A DNA stretch of 64,000 nt. Source: Stenotrophomonas maltophilia (GTDB taxonomy: Bacteria; Pseudomonadota; Gammaproteobacteria; Xanthomonadales; Xanthomonadaceae). Positions 19,301-28,131 of this stretch are shown one piece after another (position 1 is the stretch's first letter; each line of letters starts with the position of its first letter). Below the pieces are notes generated by a model. It was given only the letters and a program-made list of their open reading frames with translations, ran no database searches and was not told the DNA's origin. A program made the translations under genes and the position numbers. Where the stretch lies: the NCBI RefSeq assembly GCF_006970445.1, contig NZ_CP033877.1:628750-692749 (forward strand), written 5' to 3'.

Positions 19301-22300
19301 GGCGCGGTTGCACATGGTGCAGCGGCTTCGGCCGTCGGTGACGACGCCGTGGCGGTGGGGCGCAACAGCAGCGCCACCGGCAATGGCGGTGTTGCCATTG
19401 GTGGCCTCGGCCAGGCCTACGACGAGTTCAACCAGCCGATCATCGGTGCAGACGGCACGGCGCAGCAGGTGGGCACCACCGCCGTCGCCGACGCTACCGC
19501 GGTCGGCAGCGGTGCACAGGCCACCGGTGCTGCGAGCAGCGCGTTCGGCAATGCCGCCAAGGCCAGCGGGGACAACAGCTTCGCGGCCGGCGGAAAGTCG
19601 CGTGCGACCGGTGGCTACGCGGTCGCGGTCGGTGACAGCGCCTTCGCCAGCAGTGACGACAGTACCGCTGTCGGTGGCTACAGCTGGGCCACGGCCAGTG
19701 GTGCCAGCGCCTTCGGTTCCGGTGCGTGGGCGACGGCCACCAATGCCTCAGCGTTCGGCAATGCTGCGTGGGCCAGCGGCAGTGGCGCAACCTCCATCGG
19801 TTACAACAGCTGGGCCAATGGTGCCAGCTCCACCGCGGTCGGCCGTGGTGCCTTCGGCTATGGCGACAACAGCGTGGCGCTGGGGTTCCAGGCGCTGGGC
19901 AACAGCCTCAACAGCATCGCCATCGGCACCAACACGGTGGCCGGTGGTGAGAGCGCGATCGCACTCGGCGCCGGCAGCAATGCCAGCGCCAGCAACGCCG
20001 TTGCACTGGGCGCCGGCTCGGTTGCCAACCGCGCCCGCAGCGTTTCGGTCGGCAGTGCCGGCAACGAGCGCCAGGTGACCAACGTGGCGGCCGGTACCCA
20101 GGCCACTGATGCGGTGAACAAGGCGCAGCTGGATGCCGTGGCAGGCGCAGCAGCCACCACCAGCCGCTTCTTCCAGGCCAGCGGCAATGGTGGTGACGTG
20201 GCCGGTGCACTGGTGGACGGTGACAACGCGCTGGCCGCCGGTGATGCGGCCAACGCCATCGGCAACGGTGCCACCGCACTCGGCAGCGGCGCCAACGCCT
20301 TGGCCAACAATGCGCAGGCGCTGGGCTTCAACGCCTTGGCGACCGCGGCCAACGCCAGCGCCATTGGTGCCAACGCACAGGCCACTGGCGAGTACGCCAC
20401 CGCGCAAGGTGCGGAAAGCGAGGCCAGCGGCGAGCAGAGTGCGGCGTTCGGTGCGGCCAGCATCGCCAGCGGCGCCGGTAGCACTGCCAATGGCGTGCTG
20501 TCCGAAGCCTCCGGCGAGGAGGCCGTGGCGGTGGGCTACTTCAGCAACGCCAGCGGCAGCGGCTCCACCGCAGTCGGCAGCGAAAGCGTCGCCAGCGGCA
20601 CCGCGTCGGCAGCGTTCGGCATCGGCGCCGAAGCGTCCGGCGGCTACAGCACCGCCATCGGTGGCTATGCACAGGCGTCGGCCTTCAACGCCACCGCCTT
20701 CGGCAACTTCGCCAATGCCTCCGGCTCCAACAGCGTGGCGCTGGGCGGCGACTCGGAAGCGTCGGGCGCCTACAGCACGGCCACCGGCCAGGGCAGCCTG
20801 GCCACCGGCACCAACAGCGTCGCCGTCGGTGGTTCGTTGTTCGGCGTGCTGGCCACCGAGGCATCGGGCAACTACTCCACCGCGGTCGGAGGTGGCGCCT
20901 GGTCCGGTGGCATCAACAGCACCGCGCTGGGCAACGCCGCCGAATCGCGCGGCGCCAACAGTGTGGCGCTGGGTGCCGATTCGATCGCGGACCGCGACAA
21001 CACCGTGTCAGTGGGTGGCGGTGGCAACACCCGCCAGATCACCAATGTGGCCGATGGCACGCAGGGCAATGATGCGGTCAACAAGAACCAGCTCGACGCC
21101 GTAGCCGCAGCAGCGGCGAAGACCAGCAGGCAGTTCCAGGCCAGTGGCAACGCCGATGGTGAAACCGGTGCACTGGTCGAGGGCGACAACGCGCTGGCGG
21201 CCGGTGATGCGGCCAACGCCATCGGCAACGGTGCCACCGCACTCGGCAGCGGCGCCAATGCACTGGCGGGCAACGCCACGGCGGTCGGCATCGATGCGCT
21301 GGCCACCGGCAACAACGCCGCAGCACTGGGCAGTACCGCACAGGCCACTGGTGAAGACAGCCTTGCGCTCGGCACCGGCGCCAGCGCCAGCGAGCTTGGC
21401 GCCAGCGCGGTGGGTGCGCGTGCGCAGGCCAGCGGTGCGTACAGCACCGCAACCGGCACCGAATCCAACGCCAGTGGCACGCAGGCGCTGGCCAGCGGCT
21501 TCCGCAGTGCCGCCTCTGCCGATGGCACCACGGCCGTCGGTGGCTACGCCGAAGCCAGCGGTCGCCTCGGTACCGCCCTGGGCTACGGCTCGGCGGCCAG
21601 CGGTGCCAACACCACTGCAGTCGGCTTCGGTGCCGCTGCAGCCGGTACCGGTGCCGTAGCGGTGGGCCAGTCCAGCGAGGCCAGTGGCGAGGAGAGCGTG
21701 GCCATCGGTGGCAGCACCTTCTTCGGCTTGATCCCGTCGCGTGCCAGCGGCACCGGTGCCGCGGCATTCGGTGCGGGCGCGTGGGCGACCGAAGACTACG
21801 CGACCGCGATCGGCTGGAACTCGTGGGCGGCCGGCAGCAGCGCTACCGCACTGGGTGCCAATGCCACCGCCAATGGCAGCAACAGTGTCGCCCTCGGTGC
21901 CGGCTCCAAGGCCGACCGTGACAACACCGTGGCCGTTGGCAAGGCGGGTGGCGAACGCCAGGTAACCCATGTCGCCGCCGGCAGCGAAGCCACCGATGCG
22001 GTGAACAAGGGCCAGCTGGATGCGGTTGCCAGCGTCGCCGACAAGACCAGCCGGCAGTTCCAGGCCAGCGGCAACGCCGATGGCGAGGCCGGTGCCCTGG
22101 TTGATGGTGACAACGCACTGGCCGCCGGCAACGCGGCCAACGCCATCGGCAACGGCGCCACCGCGCTGGGCAGCGGGGCCAACGCCATGGCCACCAACGC
22201 CACCGCCGTCGGCGTCGATGCCCTGGCCACCGGCAACAACGCGGCGGCACTGGGCAATAACGCACAGGCCGGTGGTGTCGACAGTGTGGCGGTGGGCAGT

Positions 22301-24238
22301 GGTGCCAGCGCCAGCGAACTCGGTGCCAGCGCCAGTGGCGCCGGTGCCCAGGCCAAGGGCGCCTACAGCACCGCCAGCGGTGCGCAGGCCACGGCCAGCG
22401 GCACGCAGTCGCAGGCCAGTGGTTTCCGCGCCAATGCCTCGGCCGATGGCGCCTCGGCGCTGGGCAGCTACGCCGAAGCCAGTGGTCGCCTCGGTACTGC
22501 GGTGGGCTACGGCAGCAAGGCCACCGGCGCCAATGCCACCGCGGTGGGTGTCAGTGCCAACGCTTCGGCGGCCGGCAGCATCGCACTGGGCGCAGGCTCG
22601 GTGGCTGATCGTGCCAACACCGTGTCGGTCGGCAGTGCCAGCAGTGATCGTCAGATCACCCGTGTCGCTGCCGGTACCGAGCGCACCGATGCAGTCAATC
22701 GTGGCCAGCTCGATGCGGTGGCGGCGACCGCCGATGGCACCGCACGCTACGTCAAGGCCACCGGTGCGGGTACGGCCAGTGCCAGCGGAAGCGATGCCGC
22801 CGCGATCGGTTCGGCAGCCACTGCAAGCGGCGCACGCAGCAATGCGCTGGGTGCCAACGCGATGGCCATTGGCAATGGTGCGCTTGCACTGGGCACCAGT
22901 GCCGGTGCATCCGGTGCGAACTCGGTAGCGCTCGGTGCGGGCTCGCGCGCGCTGGATGCCAATGTGGTGTCGGTGGGCGGTGGCAATGGCATCGATGGCC
23001 CAGCCACGCGTCGCATCGTCAATGTGGCCGACGGTCGCATCGCCGCCGGCAGCACCGATGCGATTACCGGCTCCCAGCTCAACGTCACCAACCAGCGGGT
23101 GGGGGCGGTGGAAACCCGCGTTGGTGATTTCGACTCGCGCATCGCCACGGTCGAGACCACCGCGGCCAGCGCAGTCGGCTATGACGACGCCAGCCGTGAT
23201 CGCCTGACCCTGTCCGGCTTCCAGGGCACCACCATCGACAACGTCGGTGCGGGCAGCATCGCCGCCGGCAGCCGCCAGGCGATCAATGGCGGGCAGCTGT
23301 TCCAGTCGCTCAGTGATGCCGCCAGCTTCCTCGGCGGTGGCGCCAGCGTCGGCATGCAGGGCGTGTTCGTGGCGCCGAACTACGTGATCCAGGGCGCGAC
23401 GTACAGCAACGTCGGCGATGCGCTCGGTGCGCTGGACCGCAAGGTCAGCGAGATCGACCGCCGCAGTGCCGGTGGAACGCGTGCCGGCACCTCCAGCCTG
23501 CGGGCAATGAGTGCATCGCTGGATGACACCTCGGCCAGCCTTGCCGACGCAACCGCGGCGGCCGATGCCGCACCCGCCGCGGCACCTGCGGGCACCGCAC
23601 GCGTGCAGGGCACGCCGACGGTCGCTGCGGCGGGCGCAGGCATTCCGGTCGGCACCCCGGCGGCGGGTATCAATGCCGTTGCCATGGGCGATGGCGCCGT
23701 CGCCAGCGGCGCCTCGTCCACGGCCATTGGCCAGGGCGCGAATGCCTCGGCAGCGAATGCCGTGGCGCTGGGCCAGGGTTCGGTTGCCGATCGTGCCAAC
23801 ACGGTGTCGGTGGGCAGCGAAGGCAACGAACGCCAGGTCACCAACGTCGCCGCCGGTACCACCGCCACCGACGCCGTCAACAAGGGCCAGCTGGACCGTG
23901 GCATGGCGACGGCGAACAGCTATACCGACAGCCGCGTCAAGGCCGTCGCCGACAGCTTCGATGTGTTCAAGGGCGAGATCGATGGACGCCTGCGCCACAT
24001 GGATCGCCGCATCGATCGCCAGGGCGCGATGAGCGCGGCGATGCTCAACATGGCCACCAGTGCCGCCGGCATCCGCACCCAGAACCGGGTCGGCGTCGGC
24101 ATCGGTTTCCAGGGCGGCGAATCGGCGCTGTCGCTGGGTTACCAGCGTGCGATCAGCGATCGCGCCACGGTCACCTTCGGCGGCGCCTTCAGCAGCGACG
24201 ACAGTTCGGTCGGCGTCGGTGCCGGCTTCGGCTGGTAA
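16322..24238 (+). CDS. Giant trimeric autotransporter adhesin (YadA family, type Vc secretion)
   Basis: A 2638-residue protein predicted to form a homotrimeric surface fibre that anchors itself in the outer membrane. It begins with an extended signal peptide region (MNRIYRKVWNKALGQLVVASELASS) and a hydrophobic core ending near GMSGSAIAQS. The passenger is a string of YadA-type head motifs (repeating A-x-A-x-G-x-x-A/S) broken by about nine neck motifs of the form VSVG..RQ(I/V)TNVAAGT..TDAVN..QLD. An Ala/Pro-rich linker (around 23530-23660) precedes a last head-neck unit, a short coiled coil, and the C-terminal YadA anchor ending GVGAGFGW with terminal Trp. The ATG at 16322 follows a CAGGAG ribosome site and starts exactly at the signal region. 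Role: adhesion and autoaggregation, by family knowledge. Confidence 0.95.
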   Translation: MNRIYRKVWNKALGQLVVASELASSDSSGGVVDQRRDTTLATPALLAVALGLVLGLGMSGSAIAQSVQIGGSATCVAFSGKLLEKCLIEGSASAKGSNAVAIGSNSSATAANSVALGAGSKATRASTVSVGDAGKERQITNVAAGTQATDAVNKSQLDAQARATQAALADVAADGNRYFKADGAGDDSDAAKIDGQGALAAGAGAQSLANATTAIGTQAIAAGIGASAFGQGALAIGDASVVVGQSAAAFGLGDTAVGASAYAASENGAATALGALSEASADGATAVGGGAVAMGPGSTALGRGATAANEASIAVGAFSTAVGEYSTALGSNSAAVATGSVALGAGSLADRVDTVSVGAAEYGLTRQITSVAAGTEDTDAVNVGQLKGVAAAADATAKHFQANGSSNSDAGALAEGDEALAAGEAANAIGNGATAVGAGANAVAQNATAVGNNALASGQNSAAFGNNAQANGPGSVAVGGAAVDADGNPLITSGGVPVETGATSAGVGGTAVGASAEAGGFAASAYGVGAYAAGAQSSAFGAVANAIGDYSTALGTQSNATGTSSVAIGGPADLIPGLGFFVQTQASGEASTAVGAGAIASGDRAVANGSLTEASGAESTAVGYFAYAPGENASALGAQTWASGAQSTAVGYYATARGANSVALGANSEAVRANSVAVGSVGNERQVTSVAAGSEATDAVNLAQLKGVSAVADATAKHFQATGSSNSDAGALAEGEDALAAGEAANAIGNGSSALGAGAVAIAQSATAVGSNALASGQGSAAFGAAATASGSNATALGTQSSATGAGSVAIGGPADIVPGMGLYVQTRASGVSSTAVGGGAVASGDRSLANGSFTEAVGAESTALGYFAYAAGDNASALGAQTWAIGKDSTAIGYYATAGAENSVALGAYSGSNRANTVAVGTNGNERQIVSVAAGTQATDAVNKAQLDAVASTADSTARFFQAQPEAGSDAGAFAEGEGAVAAGSSSNAIGAGAVAHGAAASAVGDDAVAVGRNSSATGNGGVAIGGLGQAYDEFNQPIIGADGTAQQVGTTAVADATAVGSGAQATGAASSAFGNAAKASGDNSFAAGGKSRATGGYAVAVGDSAFASSDDSTAVGGYSWATASGASAFGSGAWATATNASAFGNAAWASGSGATSIGYNSWANGASSTAVGRGAFGYGDNSVALGFQALGNSLNSIAIGTNTVAGGESAIALGAGSNASASNAVALGAGSVANRARSVSVGSAGNERQVTNVAAGTQATDAVNKAQLDAVAGAAATTSRFFQASGNGGDVAGALVDGDNALAAGDAANAIGNGATALGSGANALANNAQALGFNALATAANASAIGANAQATGEYATAQGAESEASGEQSAAFGAASIASGAGSTANGVLSEASGEEAVAVGYFSNASGSGSTAVGSESVASGTASAAFGIGAEASGGYSTAIGGYAQASAFNATAFGNFANASGSNSVALGGDSEASGAYSTATGQGSLATGTNSVAVGGSLFGVLATEASGNYSTAVGGGAWSGGINSTALGNAAESRGANSVALGADSIADRDNTVSVGGGGNTRQITNVADGTQGNDAVNKNQLDAVAAAAAKTSRQFQASGNADGETGALVEGDNALAAGDAANAIGNGATALGSGANALAGNATAVGIDALATGNNAAALGSTAQATGEDSLALGTGASASELGASAVGARAQASGAYSTATGTESNASGTQALASGFRSAASADGTTAVGGYAEASGRLGTALGYGSAASGANTTAVGFGAAAAGTGAVAVGQSSEASGEESVAIGGSTFFGLIPSRASGTGAAAFGAGAWATEDYATAIGWNSWAAGSSATALGANATANGSNSVALGAGSKADRDNTVAVGKAGGERQVTHVAAGSEATDAVNKGQLDAVASVADKTSRQFQASGNADGEAGALVDGDNALAAGNAANAIGNGATALGSGANAMATNATAVGVDALATGNNAAALGNNAQAGGVDSVAVGSGASASELGASASGAGAQAKGAYSTASGAQATASGTQSQASGFRANASADGASALGSYAEASGRLGTAVGYGSKATGANATAVGVSANASAAGSIALGAGSVADRANTVSVGSASSDRQITRVAAGTERTDAVNRGQLDAVAATADGTARYVKATGAGTASASGSDAAAIGSAATASGARSNALGANAMAIGNGALALGTSAGASGANSVALGAGSRALDANVVSVGGGNGIDGPATRRIVNVADGRIAAGSTDAITGSQLNVTNQRVGAVETRVGDFDSRIATVETTAASAVGYDDASRDRLTLSGFQGTTIDNVGAGSIAAGSRQAINGGQLFQSLSDAASFLGGGASVGMQGVFVAPNYVIQGATYSNVGDALGALDRKVSEIDRRSAGGTRAGTSSLRAMSASLDDTSASLADATAAADAAPAAAPAGTARVQGTPTVAAAGAGIPVGTPAAGINAVAMGDGAVASGASSTAIGQGANASAANAVALGQGSVADRANTVSVGSEGNERQVTNVAAGTTATDAVNKGQLDRGMATANSYTDSRVKAVADSFDVFKGEIDGRLRHMDRRIDRQGAMSAAMLNMATSAAGIRTQNRVGVGIGFQGGESALSLGYQRAISDRATVTFGGAFSSDDSSVGVGAGFGW

Positions 24239-24249
24239 GCCACTCCATT

Positions 24250-24275
24250 GCGCCGGCGGCCACCCACGCCGGCGC
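24250..24275 (+). terminator. Stem-loop after the adhesin gene
   Basis: GCGCCGGCG (24250-24258) pairs perfectly with CGCCGGCGC (24267-24275) around an 8-base loop. There is no T run, so it may be an RNA-stabilising hairpin rather than a true terminator. Confidence 0.4.
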
Positions 24276-24395
24276 CACACCTGCAGTGAGGGCCTGGGGG
24301 GAGGTCACGGCAATCCCGGCTGGGCCGGCCGGGAGTCGTCAAGGAATGATGGCCGCAGTGTTGGTTCGATCCATGACCCAGAAGAGGAATTCGAC

Positions 24396-26249
24396 GTGAT
24401 CAAGAAGCAGAACCTTCGCATCAATGTGCTTGCCGCCGCCGTGCTGTCGATGACGGCTGTCGGTGCCGTCCACGCCGCTGGACTGCCGACCCGTGAACCG
24501 GTGCGCCAGGCCAGCACCGCCCAGCCGGGCACCGAGCGCATCATCATCAAGTACCGGGCCGGTGCTGCTGCCGCCACCGACCGCTCGGCGAAGCTGTCCA
24601 CCGTGCAGTCCGCACTGACCCGTGCCAGCCTCTCCGGTGGCACGTCCCGCGCCAGTACGCTCGGCCCGCAGGTGGTCCGCAAGCTGTCTACCGGTGCGGA
24701 CCTCATCCGTGTGCAGGGCCGCCTGGCCCCGGCCGAACTGCAGCGCGTACTGAAGGAGCTGCAGGCCGATCCGTCGGTGCAGTACGCCGAAGCCGACGTG
24801 AAGCTGCGCCGCACCGAACTGCGTGCCGGCAACGTGCAGCCGACGCTGGTGCCGAACGATCCCTTCTACCAGCAGAACCAGTGGCATCTGCACAATGCGG
24901 TCGGCGGCATCAACGCACCGGCGGCGTGGGATGTCTCGCAGGGCGAGGGCATCGTGGTGGCGGTGATCGATACCGGCATCCTGCCGCAGCACCCGGACCT
25001 GGTCGGCAACCTGCTGGAGGGTTACGACTTCATCAGCGATGCGGAGACCTCGCGGCGCCCGACCAACGATCGCGTGCCGGGTGCGCAGGACTACGGTGAT
25101 TGGGTCGAGAACGACAACGAGTGCTATGACGGCTCGCTGGCCGACGACAGTTCCTGGCACGGCACCCACGTCGCTGGCACCGTGGCCGAGCAGACCAACA
25201 ACGGCGTCGGCATGGCCGGTGTCGCCTACAAGGCCAAGGTGCTGCCGGTCCGCGTGCTGGGCAAGTGCGGTGGCTACCTGTCCGACATCGCTGATGCGGT
25301 GACCTGGGCCTCCGGCGGTACCGTGACCGGCATCCCGGCCAACACCAATCCGGCCGAGATCATCAACATGAGCCTGGGTGGCGGTGGCAGCTGCGCCAGC
25401 ACCTACCAGGACGCGATCAACGGCGCGATCTCGCGCGGTACCACGGTGGTCGTGGCTGCCGGCAATGAAACCGACAACGCGTCCAAGTACCAGCCGGCCA
25501 GCTGCGAAGGCGTGGTGACCGTGGGTGCCACCCGCATCACCGGTGGCATCACCTACTACTCCAACTACGGCACCCGCGTGGACCTGTCCGGTCCGGGTGG
25601 CGGCGGAAGCGTCGACGGCAACCCGGGTGGCTACATCTGGCAGACCGGCTCCAATGCGGCGACCACGCCGGAATCGGGCACGCCGGGCTACATGGGGATG
25701 GGCGGTACCTCGATGGCTTCGCCGCACGTGGCCGCCGTCGCTGCACTGGTGCAGAGCGCGCTGATCGCCAAGGGCAAGGATCCGTTGACCCCGGCGGCGA
25801 TGCGTACCCTGCTGAAGGAAACCGCACGTCCGTTCCCGGTCGCCATTCCGGCGGCTACCCCGATCGGTACCGGTATTCTCGATGCCAAGGCCGCGCTGGC
25901 CAAGGCACTGGAAGAACCGTGCACCGAGAACTGCGGGCCGGTGGCCACGCCGCTGACCAACAAGGCCGCAGTCGGTGGCCTGAACGGTGCTGCCGCCAGC
26001 AGCCGCCTGTACAGCTTCGAAGCCGTTGCTGGCAAGCAGCTCAGCGTGATCACCTACGGTGGCACCGGCAACGTGTCGGTCTATCTGGCCAAGGGCCGCG
26101 AGCCGAGCGCCACCGACAACGACGCCCGCTCGACGCGTCCGGGTACCTCGGAAACGGTGCGGGTGACGGCACCGACCGCCGGCACCTACTACATCAAGGT
26201 GGTGGGCGAAGCGGCTTACAACGGCGTGAGCATTCTCGCCACGCAGTAA
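24396..26249 (+). CDS. Secreted subtilisin-like serine protease (S8, StmPr type)
   Basis: A 617-residue preproprotease. A signal peptide (residues 1-28, cleaved after AVGAVHA) is followed by an inhibitor-like propeptide with RIIIKYRAGA and SVQYAEADVKLRR to about residue 145. The subtilase domain has Asp192 (AVIDTG), His255 (HGTHVAG), Asn357 (AAGNE) and Ser439 (GTSMASPHVA). A C-terminal PPC-like beta domain covers about 525-617. The start is GTG at 24396 with an AGAGGA ribosome site upstream; the next upstream in-frame codons lie in non-coding sequence. It resembles the StmPr alkaline proteases of S. maltophilia; which paralogue it is cannot be decided here. It sits immediately upstream of the xps operon, the probable export route. 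Confidence 0.93.
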   Translation: MIKKQNLRINVLAAAVLSMTAVGAVHAAGLPTREPVRQASTAQPGTERIIIKYRAGAAAATDRSAKLSTVQSALTRASLSGGTSRASTLGPQVVRKLSTGADLIRVQGRLAPAELQRVLKELQADPSVQYAEADVKLRRTELRAGNVQPTLVPNDPFYQQNQWHLHNAVGGINAPAAWDVSQGEGIVVAVIDTGILPQHPDLVGNLLEGYDFISDAETSRRPTNDRVPGAQDYGDWVENDNECYDGSLADDSSWHGTHVAGTVAEQTNNGVGMAGVAYKAKVLPVRVLGKCGGYLSDIADAVTWASGGTVTGIPANTNPAEIINMSLGGGGSCASTYQDAINGAISRGTTVVVAAGNETDNASKYQPASCEGVVTVGATRITGGITYYSNYGTRVDLSGPGGGGSVDGNPGGYIWQTGSNAATTPESGTPGYMGMGGTSMASPHVAAVAALVQSALIAKGKDPLTPAAMRTLLKETARPFPVAIPAATPIGTGILDAKAALAKALEEPCTENCGPVATPLTNKAAVGGLNGAAASSRLYSFEAVAGKQLSVITYGGTGNVSVYLAKGREPSATDNDARSTRPGTSETVRVTAPTAGTYYIKVVGEAAYNGVSILATQ

Positions 26250-26275
26250 GCACCTCGTGTCGTAGTTGAATTGCC

Positions 26276-26312
26276 GAAGCCCGTCATCCTGTGTGACGGG
26301 CTTCGTCTTTTT
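26276..26312 (+). terminator. Rho-independent terminator after the protease gene
   Basis: GAAGCCCGTCA (26276-26286) pairs with TGACGGGCTTC (26294-26304) and is followed by GTCTTTTT. It separates the protease transcript from xpsE. Confidence 0.9.
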
Positions 26313-26385
26313 ACGAAAGGTGGCCGCAGGGCGGCGGAAATCACGGCTTAACTGCTAAAGTCGAGCCGATTGACAGGAGAGTCAC

Positions 26386-28107
26386 GTGAACGCGCTCGCT
26401 GCAACCGTTACCGACGACGCCGAAGGCCGCATCCTGGATGCGCTGCTGGCGCGCGGCCGGCTCAAGGAAGGCGACCTGGCACGCGCACGGCCGTTGCATG
26501 CCGAGGCCGGCGGCAGCCTGCTGGGCCTGCTGGTGCGCTTGGGCCTGGTGTCTGAACGCGACCAGGCACAGGCCAGCGCCGAGGTGCTGGGCCTGCCGCT
26601 GCTGGAGGGCAAGCAGGTGCCGGAGGCGCCGCCGCAGGCGCTGGCCGAGGGACTGCCGCTGTCGCTGCGCTTCCTGAAGCAGTTCCACGTGTGCCCGCTC
26701 GAGTTGAATGAACACGGGGTACGGCTGTGGCTGGCCGATGCCCATGACGCCTATCCACAGCAGGCCGTGCAGTTGGCGCTGGGGGTTCCGGTGACACCGG
26801 TGCTGGGCATGCGTGCGGAGATCGATGACCTGGTCGAGCGCTGGTTCGGCCAGGGCCGCAGCGCGATGGGCGCGATCGTGGAAACCGCGGATGGCGAGGG
26901 CGGTGCGGTCGACGATATCGAGCACCTGCGCGACCTCGCTTCGGAAGCGCCGGTGATCCGCCTGGTCAACCTGGTGATCCAGCGTGCGGTGGAACTGCGC
27001 GCTTCGGATATCCATGTCGAACCGTTCGAGAGCCGGTTGAAGGTCCGCTACCGCGTCGATGGCGTGCTGGTGGAAGGCGAAAGCCCGCCGGCCAACCTCA
27101 CCGCAGCGGTGATCAGCCGCATCAAGATCATGGCCCGGCTCAACATCGCCGAGCGCCGCCTGCCGCAGGACGGTCGCATCATGCTGCGCGTGCAGGGCAA
27201 GGAGCTGGACCTGCGCGTGAGCACCGTGCCGACAGCGCACGGCGAAAGCGTGGTGATGCGCCTGCTCGACCGCGAAACGGTGGTGTTCGATTTCCACCGG
27301 CTCGGCTTCACCGACGCCTTCCTGCCGCAGTTCCGCAAAGTGCTGGAGCAGCCGCACGGCATCCTGCTGGTGACCGGCCCGACCGGCTCGGGCAAGACCA
27401 CCACGCTGTACACCGCGCTGAGCCAGCTCAACACCGCCGACGTCAAGATCATCACGGTCGAGGACCCGGTCGAATACCAGATCGAGGGCATCAACCAGAT
27501 CCAGGCCAAGCCGCAGATCGGCCTGGACTTCGCCAACGCGCTGCGCAGCATCGTCCGCCAGGACCCGGACATCATCATGATCGGCGAAATGCGCGACCTG
27601 GAAACCGCGCGCATCGCCATCCAGTCGGCGCTGACCGGCCATCTGGTGCTGTCCACCCTGCATACCAACAATGCGGCCGGCGGCATCACCCGCCTGCTCG
27701 ACATGGGCGTGGAAGACTACCTGCTCACCTCCACCATCAACGGCATCCTCGCCCAGCGCCTGGTACGCCGGCTGGAGCCGACCCATGCCGAGCGCTATGC
27801 CGCTTCGCCGGAGGAGATCGAGCGGTTCGAGTTGCGCCGCCTGCAGCCGGAAGGGCCGATCCACCTGTACCGCCCGAAGCCCTCGGCGCTGGCGCCGACC
27901 GGCTACCTGGGGCGTACCACCATCATGGAATTCCTGGTGATGAACGATGCGCTGCGGCGTGCGGTGATGCGTCGCGATGGCATGGGCGAGATCGAGCGCA
28001 TCGCCCGCGAAGCCGGCATGCGCACCATGTACGAGGATGGCCTGTCCAAGGCGTTGAGCGGACAGACCACCATCGAGGAAGTGCTGCGCGTGACCGAGGA
28101 AAGCTGA
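26386..28107 (+). CDS. xpsE: Type II secretion ATPase GspE/XpsE
   Basis: The cytoplasmic hexameric ATPase that powers pseudopilus assembly. The 573-residue protein has an N-terminal helical domain of T2SSE_N/MshEN type (about residues 14-72), a second N domain, and the ATPase core with Walker A GPTGSGKT (331-338), Walker B DPDIIMIGEMRD (393-404) and the STLHTN His box (423-428). The insertion that carries four zinc-binding cysteines in Klebsiella and Vibrio GspE is present as a loop around residues 465-505 but contains no cysteine. The start is GTG at 26386, preceded by AGGAGA. It opens an 11-gene operon with very short spacers. Confidence 0.95.
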   Translation: MNALAATVTDDAEGRILDALLARGRLKEGDLARARPLHAEAGGSLLGLLVRLGLVSERDQAQASAEVLGLPLLEGKQVPEAPPQALAEGLPLSLRFLKQFHVCPLELNEHGVRLWLADAHDAYPQQAVQLALGVPVTPVLGMRAEIDDLVERWFGQGRSAMGAIVETADGEGGAVDDIEHLRDLASEAPVIRLVNLVIQRAVELRASDIHVEPFESRLKVRYRVDGVLVEGESPPANLTAAVISRIKIMARLNIAERRLPQDGRIMLRVQGKELDLRVSTVPTAHGESVVMRLLDRETVVFDFHRLGFTDAFLPQFRKVLEQPHGILLVTGPTGSGKTTTLYTALSQLNTADVKIITVEDPVEYQIEGINQIQAKPQIGLDFANALRSIVRQDPDIIMIGEMRDLETARIAIQSALTGHLVLSTLHTNNAAGGITRLLDMGVEDYLLTSTINGILAQRLVRRLEPTHAERYAASPEEIERFELRRLQPEGPIHLYRPKPSALAPTGYLGRTTIMEFLVMNDALRRAVMRRDGMGEIERIAREAGMRTMYEDGLSKALSGQTTIEEVLRVTEES

Positions 28108-28131
28108 TGCGCGCAGGACGCCGGGGCTGAC

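Noticed and set aside
16700..23900. Regular repeats that might suggest a CRISPR array or satellite
   Set aside because: Repeats are coding, in frame, and belong to head and neck motifs of the adhesin; spacing and lengths do not fit CRISPR.
21008..24280. 1090-codon open frame opposite the trimeric adhesin
   Set aside because: A by-product of the repetitive GC-rich codons of the adhesin; Gly/Ala/Arg-rich with no ribosome site or family features.
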